Shown: positions 33,649 to 45,326, counted from the first letter of the stretch. The stretch is DNA of 64,000 bases from Dendrophyllia cribrosa (GCA_024195265.1 JAJLRJ010000013.1:20629021-20693020); one strand, 5' to 3'. Numbers and translations: made by a program. Notes: generated by a model from the sequence alone, not told the origin.

Positions 33649-34116
33649 CTAAAGAGAAGAGGAACTCTTGAGTGACTAAAGTCAGAAGACAAACAATTCT
33701 TAATTGAAAGGCACAGCATAGTGTAATGTTTTAAGATAGATAAGTTTGGATTTCAGAGACGGTACATTCAAATATAGCAGCTTTTGATTAAAATAACAAG
33801 AACAACAACACTTCGAGTAGTGAAGTCGTGCTTTAAGAAGCTTTAAGGGTTTTGAAAGTGCCCCTAAGGTACGAGAATTATTTCAATATATTGTTATGAT
33901 TTGTTTTAGATGTACAGTCACTTTTCCGGTCACACTAGTTGATCCGCCACGAACGTTACTACACTGTACGTCATTTGAAACCTTTAATCAGTTTTTCGCA
34001 ATCACTCGTGCATAAAAGGTCAACTTCATCTTTTATATTACTTCCATTTATCTGTTGCTCGAAAAGAAAGAAAACAAAATCGTTATCGAATGGAACTCTC
34101 GCCAAACCCGGCAATA
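33649..34116. other. Intron or 5' region of receptor gene, no exon seen
   Basis: Nothing was recognised apart from the start of the MITE at 34117. Confidence 0.4.
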
Positions 34117-34244
34117 GACCTTTTCATAATGGCAGCCGATTTATTTATTCTTTTATATGGATGTTAATTAGCCACACTGGCCTCGGTAACATGTGCAAAA
34201 TTCAAAATAATTTTTACTCTCAAATGAGGCCAGTGAGGTTAATT

Positions 34245-34323
<79 letters not shown>

Positions 34324-34356
34324 ATACATAAATCGGCCGCCGTTATGAAAGAGGTC
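34117..34356. mobile_element. MITE with internal AT microsatellite, GTTAATTAG family
   Basis: Arms beginning GACCTTTTCATAATGGCAGC on the left and ending GCCGTTATGAAAGAGGTC on the right are inverted. The interior carries GTTAATTAGCC...GGTTAATTAAC and then a (TA)n tract of about 78 bases (34240-34317). The interior matches the copy nested in Harbinger at 17573-17690. Confidence 0.75.
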
Positions 34357-35154
34357 TACAATGAAGTTCATTTTACTTAATATGTTTCGTTTTGTCATTT
34401 TCTTTTTTCTTATGTTGTAAACAAATCCAATCATCCATGAGCTTGAAGTTGCTATATCAACTAATATGACGTCACTAACACTTCGCCTCGGGCTATAAAC
34501 CACTTGAAAAAGTGAACTTTTTTACTTTTTGGAGCCCATTTTATAAGTCGTGCGCTTGGCTATGAAATCAGTGTAGTCAAATGTAACATACTGAAATTCT
34601 GCAATGAAAGCTGAAGAACAAAATGTATCATCTCATTGCTAGATGCTACATCATCTACATCTCAGGCAAGTAATGAATTTCATTAAATGAAGAAGCGTTC
34701 TAATCAAATACGAATGCAACACGATGACCCCATGACGTTTGTGATACCAGTGGGATATTCTACGGTTTGAACTTTAGGCTCTAAGAATGATGATGCCTTA
34801 GTCGGGAGCAGGAAATAAATTAGGCATAAATAAGGCATAAATTAGACCATTCAAACAGTTCCAACATTAGCTCAACACATTACAAAACAAGAGGCTACAT
34901 TGGTAGCCTATACTCGTGCGCTTGCATAAGAAAGTTTTACGGTTTATTTTAACTGGGACACGCACCCCTTCCCCCTCAACGAATTTTGCGTGACACACTA
35001 ATGAACACTTCGAGACACGTTTTCTGTACTCGCCGTCAATATTTAATTTATTGATTCCCGATCAAATCCACACTCGTCTAATATTTCCCAAACAGTGACT
35101 TATTTCTGTTACATTTGAAAATACTACTTTTAAAAGCAATGAAATCAGTAAACG
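34357..35154. other. No gene seen
   Basis: Non-coding, with no clear element boundary. Confidence 0.4.
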
Positions 35155-35410
35155 ACTGGGCTATTTTCCAATTTTAGCAATTCTCAAAAACAGTATTACG
35201 CGACCGTCTGTTGACAACTGTACTCACTTTGAATATTTAATTTATTGATTCCAGATCAAATACACACTAGACTTTTATTTCCCAGAAACTGATTTGGAAA
35301 TGAAAATTGCAAAACACACACAGACATCTTTGCGTAAGGTGAAGCGTGTGAACTATAAAATAAGCGTTAGAACTTTAAAATTACATGTAAGTCTTGTTTT
35401 GCTTTGTTTA
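35155..35410. repeat. Dispersed repeat, copy 2
   Basis: It shares ordered blocks (AATTCTCAAAAACAG, TTACGCGACCGTC, AACTGATTTGGAAAT) with 8630-8880 in the same orientation. Class unknown. Confidence 0.55.
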
Positions 35411-35544
35411 CATAATATCAGATATCATTTATTATGACTGAATTTTTATGGCGTTCATTACTGCTCAAAACACTTTGACGACTTTCTAGACGTTCAGACA
35501 CCTCTTGTACGTCTAAAAGGTCATATTACAGTGCTAAATATTAC

Positions 35545-35945
35545 GACGTAAATTTTACGACGTAATCTTAGCGAATTCAATATTACGACGTAATATCCAA
35601 GACGTCTTCTAACGTCTCAATAAAGTACGTTGTAAATATGACTTGGTACATATTACGACGTAACGTTGTCTTCACGGCCGGTGAATTTGAATTGTCACAC
35701 GTTACGACGTGAAATTATCACGACGTAAAAATTACACCGGAAATTTACGTTAAATTAGTTTCATGTCAAGTTACGACGTGTTATTTTTTAAAGGAAGAGT
35801 ACGACGTAAAGTTTTAATGTGGTTGAATGTTACGTCGTAAAATTACGACATAAAATTACGACGTAATAATAATAATAATACGAAGTTAAATTTAGTACGA
35901 CGTAAAATTGATTTAATGTTACGACGTAAAATTACGACGTAAACT
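35545..35945. repeat. Cluster of TTACGACGTAA-type palindromes
   Basis: About fifteen copies of ACGACGT or TACGACGTAA, irregularly spaced, fill some 400 bp. The motif is nearly self-complementary, so both strands carry it. There is no regular unit length, unlike the minisatellite that follows directly. Confidence 0.75.
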
Positions 35946-36412
35946 TAATAAGTTAACGTCAAAGTCTTAATGGGTTAACTTTTACAATGTTTAATAAGTT
36001 AACGTCAAAGTCTTAATGGGTTAACTTTTACAATGTTTAATAAGTTAACGTCAAAGTCTTAATGGGTTAACTTTTACAATGTTTAATAAGTTAACGTCAA
36101 AGTCTTAATGGGTTAACTTTTACAATGTTTAATAAGTTAACGTCAAAGTCTTAATGGGTTAACTTTTACAATGTTTAATAAGTTAACGTCAAAGTTTTAA
36201 TGGGTTAACTTTTACAATGTTTAATAAGTTAACGTCAAAGTCTTAATGGGTTAACTTTTATAATGTTTAATAAGTTAACGTCAAAGTTTTAATGGGTTAA
36301 CTTTTACAATGTTTAATTAGTTAACGTCAAAGTTTTAATGGGTTAACTTTTACAATGTTTAATAAGTTAACTTCAAAGTCTTAATGGGTTAACTTTTACA
36401 ATGTTTAATATA
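35946..36412. repeat. 47-bp minisatellite, about ten units
   Basis: Head-to-tail copies of a 47-bp unit contain AATAAGTTAACGTCAAAG and AATGGGTTAACTTTTACAA. Copies differ at one or two positions (for example CTTAATG against TTTAATG). Each unit carries two GTTAAC palindromes and thus TTAA sites. The array ends exactly where the TTAA MITE at 36419 begins. Confidence 0.95.
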
Positions 36413-36418
36413 AGTTAA

Positions 36419-36589
36419 AGGGATAGTATCACGAGGTCGAAACTTGAAAACATCGGCCCACTTTTCAAGTTTGATTCCGCAAATTCAAAAAGGCCGTCGA
36501 GAAGTGGAGGTATTTGTTGAATCAAAAAATCCGTTTTGAAGCAAGAATAGTGAACAGTGCCGCGCGTGGAACCTCGTGATACTATCCCT
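36419..36589. mobile_element. TTAA-flanked MITE, AGGGATAGTATCACGAGGT ends
   Basis: Ends AGGGATAGTATCACGAGGT and its inverted near-perfect complement are bounded by TTAA (36415-36418 and 36590-36593). It is 171 bp and non-coding. The TTAA target fits Kolobok or piggyBac. It may have inserted into one of the TTAA sites of the 47-bp array. Confidence 0.85.
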
Positions 36590-37524
36590 TTAACACGCTA
36601 AAGTCAGTCAAAATTAAGAGGGCGCGCGCGAGGGGAACGCGCCAAGGGGAGAGCGCGCCCTCGAAATGAACCGTCGCCTGCAAAACTGGCTAAAGCAAAT
36701 GGTTTTGTGTCTGCAAAACAGTTTACCTCCCTGGAAGTCAAGTCCAAAAAACCGATGTGCTGGTTCAATTAATCTACTGTTTATTCACCCTTAAAAATAA
36801 ATTAATTTGATACTTTATGTCCTAATCAATATTAATCCGAACACGTTTTGCCATTAATCAGACAAAATCAACTACATGTAAATCTAAATGAATGAACTCA
36901 AACCAAGAGTCCTTCGTTACTGTCACTACGAGACCTATATACTGTTGTGCTTTACTCAGTCCTTAAGCGAATCGGCTTATGTAAATATTTGTAACTAATT
37001 CAAATCAAGATGCAAACTTGGTTGGATGATAACAGAAACTTTTTAACGATAAATTAACAACTATTAACTGAAGTGGTGGATATTTACCGAGCTACGACAT
37101 AAGGTCACTTTTTTTATTGGACGTAACAATGACAAGTATTTATTATGAAACACCACTCAATCTAAGACTTTTCTTTGATTTGCTACATAACTGAAACTCT
37201 GAAATACTGATCTTTTCAAACCAGATGCAATGCTTATTAATAAATAAATATCCTGGAATGGAGTTAATAAGTAAAATACAAAAAAAAAAACAATCATAGA
37301 TGAGGAAAACTCTAACCACATTAGGAATGTAACTCAACAACACTGACTGACTGGCATACAACTAGCCAGTTCAAGTTAGATAATCTTATAATTTTAATGG
37401 ACCCAAAACACATATTATAGTGAAATTGGCATTCCAAGTCCATGGATGCCTCTTTGTTGCACATACACTTTAATTTTCCAAAGGTTATTAAAACGTGGAG
37501 TTGAAATGTTAGGTTCCAAATACC

Positions 37525-37565
37525 TCCCCCCCCCCCCCCCCCCTTTTTTTTTGGGGGGGGGGGGA
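37525..37565. repeat. Poly-C / poly-T / poly-G block
   Basis: A run of about 19 C, then about 10 T, then about 13 G forms a perfect homopolymer hairpin. Related C and G tracts occur at 22893, 23430 and 61360, each inside a MITE. Confidence 0.9.
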
Positions 37566-37696
37566 GAATTATTTTAACTCCAAATTTGACTTCGAATCCG
37601 GGGTTAAAATAGAAGTTAATAAATTAACTCCATATGAGTTATGACTCCATATGAGTTATTGTAATCAGTTTTTTTATTTATCGTAATTAGTCTTTC

Positions 37697-37745
37697 TATT
37701 GTATTGTATTGTATTGTATTGTATTGTATTGTATTGTATTGTATA
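37697..37745. repeat. TATTG pentanucleotide microsatellite
   Basis: About nine copies of TATTG in tandem. Confidence 0.9.
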
Positions 37746-39020
37746 GTAAGTAATTTTAGTAATAAAACTGTAGCTTTAGTTTGAAAGTAGCGTAAGTACC
37801 ATATTGTAAGTAAGGTAAAGTATTGTACTGTAAATAGCTAGTGAAAGGATTGTATTGTAAGAATTGTATTGTAAAATGTATCATATTGTAATAGTGTAGG
37901 CTTTGTAGTGAAGAGTGTACGTATTGTAAAAAAAAAAAATATATGAGTTATGACTCAAATAAAATTAACTCCAGTGGGAAGAAGTTAAATTAAGGTTCAC
38001 TTTAGTACAATTTGCGACATGTGTCATGTTTCGCCATTTCGACCACGGCGCATATTTTTTTTGTTATAAAATAAACGCCACTTGGAATACAAAAAAAAGG
38101 CACTGGAACAAAGCGTGCTCGATACACTAATATAGCATAATCAGGCATTTCCGAGCGTAAACTGAACCCGAGTTACTATTTTGTAATATCACATCGTGTT
38201 AAAAACCATAGACTATTCATATTTACAATATTAACACCTGACCTAGAATGAACTATGAACGCAAATATAAAACAAGAAAGATGTTACCGCGCTTATAAGT
38301 GATTGAAAACCGTTGACTGTAATTCTAGGAATATAATTAATATACACATTTCTTTACGTTATTCCTAATAAGTTAAAGAAACAACTATTACTCGTTTCTC
38401 AAACTTCTATATCTACTACGTGTTATCATAACACTACGAAAACATGAGAACGTTTTCAAGCTCTCCGACGGCAATTCTTTACAAAAAGCTACATTAATTT
38501 CATTGCCAAAAATATAAAAATTAGGAACTTGAACTGCCCAGTGCAAGTACTTATAACTCGGAGTTTATCCACCCAGTTTGAACAACCAGTGAGTGAAAAT
38601 TGAAGTCAAGAAGTAAACGTGCAACACGGTGGGCGCGCGAGGCTACAAAAATGCCATGCTTCAAATAATTTTGTCATTCTTAAAGATCCTACATTTTAGT
38701 TTTTCAGATTTTGGCATTTTTGGCGGGAAAATGATGTCACGAACTTTTTTTAGTCTCTTGGGATATATGGTTTCTGAAAGTCCCAATTATAAAACATAAA
38801 ATTTTTAAGAATGACAAATTCTATATTGTGGTAAAATTTCAGATTAATTGCACTTGAACTTACAAAGTTATTTGAACCATTTTTGCATCATCGAGTGCCT
38901 ACCATGTTACTTTAACAAGGTAGTGGTGGTATAAAAAATGCAGCAAGGCAAGAACTTATTCAGTTATATATAGGCAGGCAGCGAGATTTGGCTTACCTTA
39001 ATCGTATGAGCCGAACACTT

Positions 39021-39736
39021 AAGGTTACCGTGTACCTTCGGGGGTGTCTCCAGTATAACAGCTCTAGCGTCCTAAGATTACGCTTAATATACTTAAACCC
39101 AGATATCAAATTAAAGCTTATAGAGCTGGCTATCTAAATATGGAAACCATTTGGTAATAAAATGAATTCATCGTGTCCAATTTTTTACGACGTCTAAAAT
39201 CAGCTTTAAAACGCTATAACTCAAAGCGATTATTGTATTTTGCTATTAATTTGATTTGTTCTCGGGTTCCCGGACACGAAGCGCTAAAAAAACGTGTCGG
39301 CGATTTCCCATATTCAATTGCAGTGAAAAATTACAGAATATTTTCGAAAAAGGGAGAAAAAAATTAGAGGGATCGCACGGAAATAGCTCTTGACGAAAAA
39401 GTTTTCGGAAATAAGAAATTCGCCGACAAATGTTTGTTGATTATATGTTAGCCTAGCTTCTGTCCAAATTTCAGGAAAATCGAACAAATTTCCTTTGAGT
39501 TGTAGCTCTTTAAAGTGTCCCCTACAAGCGAAAAATTAACTTTGAGAAAACAGCGCTTAGAAAAACATATCCCTATATAAACAAACTCCGCCCACAAAAG
39601 TTATACCGTCATTTCTCCGTCAATTTTCACTATTTTGCGATAATTTTTTTTTTGGATGAAAGTTCATTCTGTAAACTTTATTTTGACGTCAAAAAAATTG
39701 CAATAAATTTTCGATCTGAAGGTACACGGTAACCTT
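39021..39736. mobile_element. Non-autonomous transposon, AAGGTTACCGTGTACCTTC ends
   Basis: Left AAGGTTACCGTGTACCTTC and right GAAGGTACACGGTAACCTT are perfect complements 716 bp apart. Flanks TTA (left) and TGA (right) may be a mutated 3-bp Harbinger-type target duplication. The interior has no convincing protein. It lies just 3' of the TRAF-like gene. Confidence 0.75.
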
Positions 39737-39857
39737 GAGGGAAAGGTGGCGTTTAACGGGGAATGCTCTGGCTAGCAAGGCAGAAACGCTAATTGACAGG
39801 TTGCATCTACCTACCAATTTTTTTTTTTCGCTGCAATTTTAATATCAATGGAACCCT

Positions 39858-40032
39858 CTAGTCCAAAATCTGGTAGCTTATTTGGACAGAAAGGGTCCCA
39901 TTGGGATTAACATAGCGGCGCCTGACTTCCTCAAATGGGAGAAAGGCCTCCCATCCGAATGGCGACTGGCTGATCCACTTCGCTGCTGGCGTCCGTTTAA
40001 GAAAAACATCACTTCCATTCCGCAGGGCAACA
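39858..40032 (-). CDS. TRAF-like protein, last exon (MATH domain C-terminus)
   Basis: A terminal 175-bp exon. The acceptor TATACGACAG precedes 40032, and its first base completes a codon left open by exon 40208-40416. It encodes SVALRNGSDVFLKR, then GWEAFLPFEEVRRRYVNPNG and LSVQISYQILD before TAG. The G-W-x-x-F-x-x-x-x-x-L/V...N-G-T-L-x-V pattern is the closing section of MATH/TRAF-C domains. Confidence 0.78.
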
Positions 40033-40207
40033 CTGTCGTATAAAAATCAGAAGAAGAGCGATATTTATAAGTACTTATTTCAATAGCCTTTAGATCGGGA
40101 TAATTGCTAACAGCTAATTCTCAAACGATCAGAGGTCGCTCGCATTCAACTCCCTCCTCTCCTCGTCTGATGTTCTTTGTTTAAGGGCTTTTTCTTGACG
40201 TACTTAC

Positions 40208-40416
40208 CTCGCGTTTAAGCAAACCGGGTCCGTTCCCTGGTTAGACAGGAACACTCCCATATTCCCGGCAGTGGACATTTTGGGCACTATAATTATTCGC
40301 AAAAAAGAGCCGAATAATGGGCTTTTAATGCCTACTGCCGGGCCTACGTTGGTGTCTTGTTGGTTAATGGACCAATGGTAGGTCTGTACCCTTCCTGGTG
40401 ATGCTGATGGTGTCGT
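40208..40416 (-). CDS. TRAF-like protein, MATH domain N-terminal half
   Basis: A 209-bp exon with acceptor AATTTTAG before 40416 (phase 0) and donor GTAAGT after 40208 (phase 2). It encodes VQTYHWSINQQ, GIKSPLFGSFLRIIIVPKM and MGVFLSNQG. Tryptophan followed by I, then S-P-x-F, is the usual opening of a MATH domain, which binds receptor tail peptides in TRAF proteins. Some core residues deviate from textbook TRAFs. It joins in frame on both sides. Confidence 0.75.
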
Positions 40417-40683
40417 CTAAAATTGAATGTAAATGGGAAACTTAAATATGATTTCAAATGTATCTTACGCCATTTTATGACTGAGGTGTCTATAAATTTG
40501 TTGCATTTGGGGAGATAAAACTAGTGTGGCCTCCTATCTTTTTACAATTGTCTTTTTGCCTCTTTGCACTTTGCTTGATTTCAAAACAAATTATCGCAAC
40601 AAATCTTCCAATTCTTGTTTTCAGTATTTGGAATAGTCTAACCCTCAATTCTGAGATTTTTCAGATTGAACTTTATAATATAC

Positions 40684-40858
40684 GTCGTTTAGTCGGTTTG
40701 CCCTTCTTTCTGCTAGGAGCAAATCCACGTGACGCGGAGCATCTGCCTCCAAGTGATTTGCCGCACTTTCCCTCCTTAGTTTCAACGTGCATGCGGTCAC
40801 TGAGCATGACACATACGCCCGGCGACAGTCTATATCAATGTGCCCGTTCAATTCCTCC
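40684..40858 (-). CDS. TRAF-like protein, second zinc-finger exon
   Basis: A 175-bp exon with acceptor TATTCGTAG before 40858 (phase 2). I place the donor at GTATAT after LND, which joins in phase to the MATH exon. Without that splice the frame would stop 13 codons later. It encodes ELNGHIDIDCRRAYVSCSV, then TACTLKLRRESAANHLEADA and PRHVDLLLAERRANRLND. The spacing C-x-V...C...R...H...H fits a degenerate TRAF-type zinc finger. There is no long coiled coil before the MATH domain. Confidence 0.75.
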
Positions 40859-41192
40859 CTACGAATAAATAGTTACGTTAAAAACCATGGCATAACGTCT
40901 TTTTTTCAGTTCAAACTGGCCCAAAATTGTAATATCGTTTAATTTGTCATGGAGCAAGCTTTGTGTCCCTATCTGTTGTGTAAGGTCGTGATAATTTCGT
41001 TCCAGCTCTCATGCATAACTCTCTCCTCGAAATATTTCTAGAGTGTAGTGCAAAACAGTGCTTGAATGTTTTTGTAGTAGTTGATTATTAAAACCATTCA
41101 TAAGATCTTTTTACGCCACGCACTGTTCAATATTAGCTTAAACAATCAACTTGGAATTAACATACCAGTTAAACATTCCAAAAGTTACATAC

Positions 41193-41666
41193 CTTGGTAT
41201 GGCATGATCATTGCAATTAAACGGGCATACTGCAGGTGCCCTCCGGCAGGCGAAGCGCTCGTGGTTTAACAGGTGCCTCACGGGCAAACGTGTATCGCAA
41301 TGTCGACATTGCCCTTCCCTCATGTCGCACGTGGCCAAGTGCTCATCTAACCGAACACGAACCATGGTTTGGTTGCACCCAGTAAGTGTGCATTGGACGG
41401 GTTCCTGGAGACATTGCCGTTTGTGGTTTGCTTTTATCTCTAGCGAACCCGTCCATGAACATCCTTCCTCTCTTCTCGGGCAGAAGACTTGTAGAGAATC
41501 AACTACCCTGTCGAAAGCAATGATGTTCCTTAAGTCGGAGGCTTGGAGATATTGCCTTCCGACAGGGCAGTTTCTTCTATTATGGACATTGACCCACTGG
41601 CCTATACAGGCCTTGCAAAATAAATGCCCCTCTTTGCAGGCCACTGCCTCTCGTATAACGTACTGG
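41193..41666 (-). CDS. TRAF-like protein, RING second half and TRAF zinc fingers
   Basis: A 474-bp exon, phase 2 at both ends (acceptor TCCGTTACAG before 41666, donor GTATGT after 41193). It opens with QYVIREAVACKEGHLFCKAC then IGQW...CPVG: the C-x-H-x-x-C-x-x-C and final C-P of a RING finger. Two TRAF-type zinc fingers follow (EEGCSWTGSLEIKANHKRQC, VQCTLTGCNQTMVRVRLDEH) and a third, CRHCDTRLPVRHLLNHERFA. The first RING cysteines must lie in an upstream exon, which was not found. With its MATH domain this is a TRAF-family or TRAF-like E3 ubiquitin ligase acting below cell-surface receptors; the role is inferred from family. Confidence 0.88.
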
Positions 41667-42000
41667 CTGTAACGGAGAAACGAAAATGTCGTTAATTATT
41701 TTACAGCAACTGACTAGAATAATAATTTTACTCTAAGCCACCACACTTATGAAAATAAATGCGGTGGCCAGGCACTGCGCGTTCTCACTCGGTTGTGTGC
41801 CTGGTAAGAAGTCATAAACGAGCTAACAGGTACTTGTTAATTTGAGATGTTAATTGAAAGGTATAAAATTTTTTCGCTTTATTTCGCGAGGGACCTATGC
41901 TATAGGCAAACTAAACAGGAGAGCAAAAAATCGACTGCTGTGAGAAAACACGAAGTCAAGATAGCCATATTTAGCGAGTGCTCGTGCTCTTCGTAACCTG
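41667..42000. other. Upstream intron of TRAF-like gene
   Basis: No RING N-terminal exon is visible. A short hairpin (GTGGCCAGGCAC...GTGTGCCTGG) lies near 41763-41805. Confidence 0.45.
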
Positions 42001-42094
42001 TATAGGGGCGAAATTTCGAGGCCGCGCGCGAGCGAAACGCGCGAAGGGGAGACCTTTCTCCCCTCGCGCGCGCTTCCTCGAATTTCGTCCTATA
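42001..42094. mobile_element. GC-rich hairpin MITE
   Basis: TATAGGGGCGAAATTTCGAG and the inverted CTCGAATTTCGTCCTATA enclose GCGCGC-rich arms. The whole 94 bp folds on itself and ends in TATA on both sides. It ends only a few bases before the next candidate element. Confidence 0.7.
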
Positions 42095-42493
42095 ATTACA
42101 GGGATTCCGACTGGGTGCGGGAAAAAAATGAAAATTGTGCGGTAAATGACTCCGATTGTGCGGGAAATTGTGCGGGATTGCGCAATCCTGTGACCAACCA
42201 AATATTCAATCACCAGTGTTCTAGCCAGGCCAGAAAAATATGACAAGGAGGAAATTCTGCATAAATGAAAAATACAAATAGAAATTTCACTTTGGGGATT
42301 AAAATGTACCCAGCAATCGCCAATTTGCGGCTGTTTTTCTTCACCAAAGTTTTTATTTGACACGATGAACTTGATCGGGTAAAACCGAAATACCACCTCA
42401 AAATAAAATGTTTCCGATCTGAACGAGTTCCTTTATGAAAAATCCGTACATTTTATGTAGTGTGAATAACTTCCAGTAAAGGTTCACACAATA

Positions 42494-42634
42494 GGTGGTT
42501 TTCATGTTACGTCATCGCCGCCATGCTGGTGGACATAAACAATTGTTCTCTCATTAGCTCCTTTTGTTCGTCCACCAGCATTTGCTCGTTTCACTATTGT
42601 TATCTATGTCTCTAGAGATTGGTTGCAAACCACC
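42494..42634. mobile_element. TA-flanked MITE, GGTGGTTT ends
   Basis: GGTGGTTTTCATG at the left and TTGCAAACCACC at the right are flanked by TA. GCTGGTGGACATA and TCCACCAGCA form inner arms. 141 bp, non-coding. Confidence 0.7.
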
Positions 42635-42638
42635 TATA

Positions 42639-42790
42639 GAGCGTTTTCAATCACGTGACCTTCAGTCCCGTGGGACTCAAATAACAAAGGCCATGGCAGC
42701 CATGTTGGTGTTCCTAACAAAAGAAGTTAATTAAAATTCTTTTGTACGGGAACACCAATATGGCGGCTATGACGTCAAGTGAAAACGCTC
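42639..42790. mobile_element. TA-flanked MITE, GAGCGTTTTC ends
   Basis: GAGCGTTTTCAATCACGTGA and the inverted TCAAGTGAAAACGCTC are flanked by TA. Inner arms are GCCATGTTGGTGTTCC and GGAACACCAATATGGC. It abuts the previous MITE: the junction reads ACC-TATA-GAG, so one inserted into or beside the TA of the other. Confidence 0.78.
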
Positions 42791-45326
42791 TATTTCTTCG
42801 AAAGTTTGCCGCAAACCCCGAGATGTATGCAAATTACGTACTAAATGAAATTTGATAACATGTTGTTTTTCATTTTCCTCAATGAAAAACGTCTTTCACT
42901 TCATTGCAAAAAAATCAAATCCAGTATTCTGATCAGAACTTAATAATTTTCTCCTATCAATCCGAAGTTCCAGCGCTTTAATAGTTTGTTTGTCGATTCG
43001 CAAACTTGATCAGTTCTTTGCGAAGATATAAATCCAGACAGAGTGAATTTCATTTCGGCGCGACGGTACATTGCTTCGGTGTTTCTTCTTCGGTCCCCGA
43101 CATATTTAAACTGAACGAGGAAAGCGAAAGCGCTCGAAAAAATATCAACAGGCTGCTAAGAAAAACGACATAATGTCTGGAAAACGACAACTAAAAAGCT
43201 ACGCGAAAAATTCGATAGGAAGTCGGATAGAGACAAGTAATTAAGCTGAGACTAATTTCCCGGACGGCGAAGAGAACGCCTTGTTACTTGAGCGGAGCGA
43301 CCAAGTATTAAAATGCAGTTTGGTCGTCCACAAATGTGCAGTATTGCGCAACTCTGGGGATGGCGGGATTGTTCAAACCTTCACCGCGGTCGCACGTCCG
43401 AGGCGTTTTTCGTTTTATTTGGTGGGATTCATTTAGTATTAAGTGGAAACGTGGGCAAGGATGTATAAAATAATTAGTTTATGTGACTATCTTTTCATCT
43501 TTCCGGCTCAAAATAACGAGCTTCTTTTCGATCGTTGAAAACTGATCAAAACGCTTCGTGCCTGAGCAAAATTGTGTTGGCAAATGGCGCCGACAGTTCT
43601 GCGGTTCATAGTTTTCAAACGCTTAGAACGTTTTTTAGTAAACTTTCAAAACGTTTAGTGAGTTGACAGTGTATTGTCAATATATGAAACTTTTAATAAA
43701 CAGTGAAAATGACAACCTTAACTTTGAAGTACTTTGGTTAACTTTTGCAAATTTCTCTCGTTTAACCGCGGTGGAGTACACCTGTTGTTTGTTGATGCGA
43801 GGCGAACGTCACAAAGTGCGAGTTGTGTTTTCTCTGTTGCATCTAACAGTTTCATATTCAATATGCGTAAAGAAATTACTCAAGAAGACACTGCGAAAGT
43901 ATTTGACACTCGCGATTAATTCTACGATACCTTCATGACGGAAACCCGCTAAAACATGTTCAAACGAACTGAGATGAAGAAGATAATTTAGACGAATACA
44001 TACATAGCGCTTATTTAATAAGAAGTGAACAGTGGACAGCGAAGGAAGAAATATAAGCGTGGTAGGAATCCCAATTAATTTCACTTCTTTCGGTTGTTTG
44101 CCTTTCATTAATTTTTATTTCGTGAAGTTGAAGGAACAGAACAGCCAACTGAAACTTTGGGTGCAAAAATTCACCGCCGAGAGAAGATGTAAACAATGCA
44201 CGCGTTGTCTTGCGAGATGTTTCTTGCGGGTTTTGCTTCCGCTAGTGAATGTTTCTCGGGCGAAAATAACCTTAAAGCGATCACTTTTTCATTTAATATT
44301 CTTTTCTGTGTTTCGGATAGAGAGGAATAAAAACTGGATATATTTTCGTGTCTGATTGCGAGATGTTTTATGAAACAGCTGCGTTATGCGTTACTGGAAA
44401 GGTTTCAAATTACTTTCACATTATGCAAATTGCAACATTTTTACCTCAACTTCAAAAATATGTTTCAAGGGGCTAAATTTGTTTCTCTCCTCCTAAATTA
44501 TCACTTCTGTCGTTAACTTTGATTAAAGTTATAAGTTTCATTCAAACTTTGTTATAATAACGGCGGGAATACTTCCAGCAAAACTTTCAATTGGAAAAGT
44601 TGTTTTGATCTCGGGTCCGGACCAGGCAATTACATCATCTGCATCATGGCTTCGAAAGGCCACTTTGCGGCTACATTTGCATTCACTTCAAAAGTGTCAG
44701 AAACACAGACCAGCTAGTTACAAGATTTAGCTAAAACCAATAACAACTATCGAGAAACTCTGACATACGGCCTTTTTTTCAACGGGAAGTACAAAGTAGG
44801 CATCGATTTGTATTTTTCAGTATGTACTCGTCTTTTGACACAGTGGACACGCTACTTTAATAATGCGTGCGATCTCGCACGCTAAGTGTACTGTGTCTTC
44901 TTGTTTTGACGGTTAACGCGCTTCTTTGTTAGACTGCTCACACTATCCGAATACTCCCTATCATCAAACCGTGAAATAACGTGCATGCAGATTCCCAAGA
45001 CAATTATTCTCCAATATGCCTAATACAACGACGCCCAAGTATACGCTTCCACAGCGTCTTGTTGTGTTTTATATCGATCTGCTCGAGCTGTTCGATCGGA
45101 AAACGAGGGATTTCTCGAAAAGGAAATAGAAGGAAAATGGGCAGAAAATAGCCTAAAACGTTTCTCGAAATCTTAGTAATCAATAGAAATACCTGATTTA
45201 ATTAAAATTTTAAGCAAATATTTCAGTATTGTGCGGGATTATGCGGATTTTTAGGAATTGTGCGGAATTGTGCTGCTTTGACCGAAGTGTACGGTCCCGC
45301 ACCCGCGCACCCTGTCAGAGCCCCTG

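Larger units (their letters stand above)
36594..39020. other. No gene seen; simple repeats and hairpins
   Basis: A GC-rich hairpin lies at 36618-36657 (GAGGGCGCGCGCGAGG and GAGCGCGCCCTC). A poly-C, poly-T, poly-G block sits at 37525-37565. (TATTG)n runs at about 37697-37745. Inverted GAGTTATGACTC-type motifs lie around 37630-37975. No exon was found. Confidence 0.5.
42099..45326. mobile_element. Candidate non-autonomous transposon, CAGGGNYTCYGAC ends
   Basis: CAGGGATTCCGACTGGGTGCG at the left and its diverged inverse, ending GTCAGAGCCCCTG, at the right enclose 3.2 kb. TTGTGCGG motifs cluster near both ends. CAGGG termini suggest the hAT superfamily, but no 8-bp duplication or transposase was seen, and the subterminal motifs are direct rather than inverted. 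Two TA MITEs (42494-42790) have inserted inside. This is a tentative call. Confidence 0.35.

Noticed and set aside
34243..34503. Tyrosine-isoleucine repeat frame
   Set aside because: It is translation of the TA microsatellite.
35946..36412. CRISPR-like direct repeats
   Set aside because: Units are head to tail without unique spacers, and the DNA is eukaryotic. It is a minisatellite.
40524..40868. Plus-strand frame opposite the TRAF-like exon
   Set aside because: It is antisense shadow of the zinc-finger exon on the minus strand.
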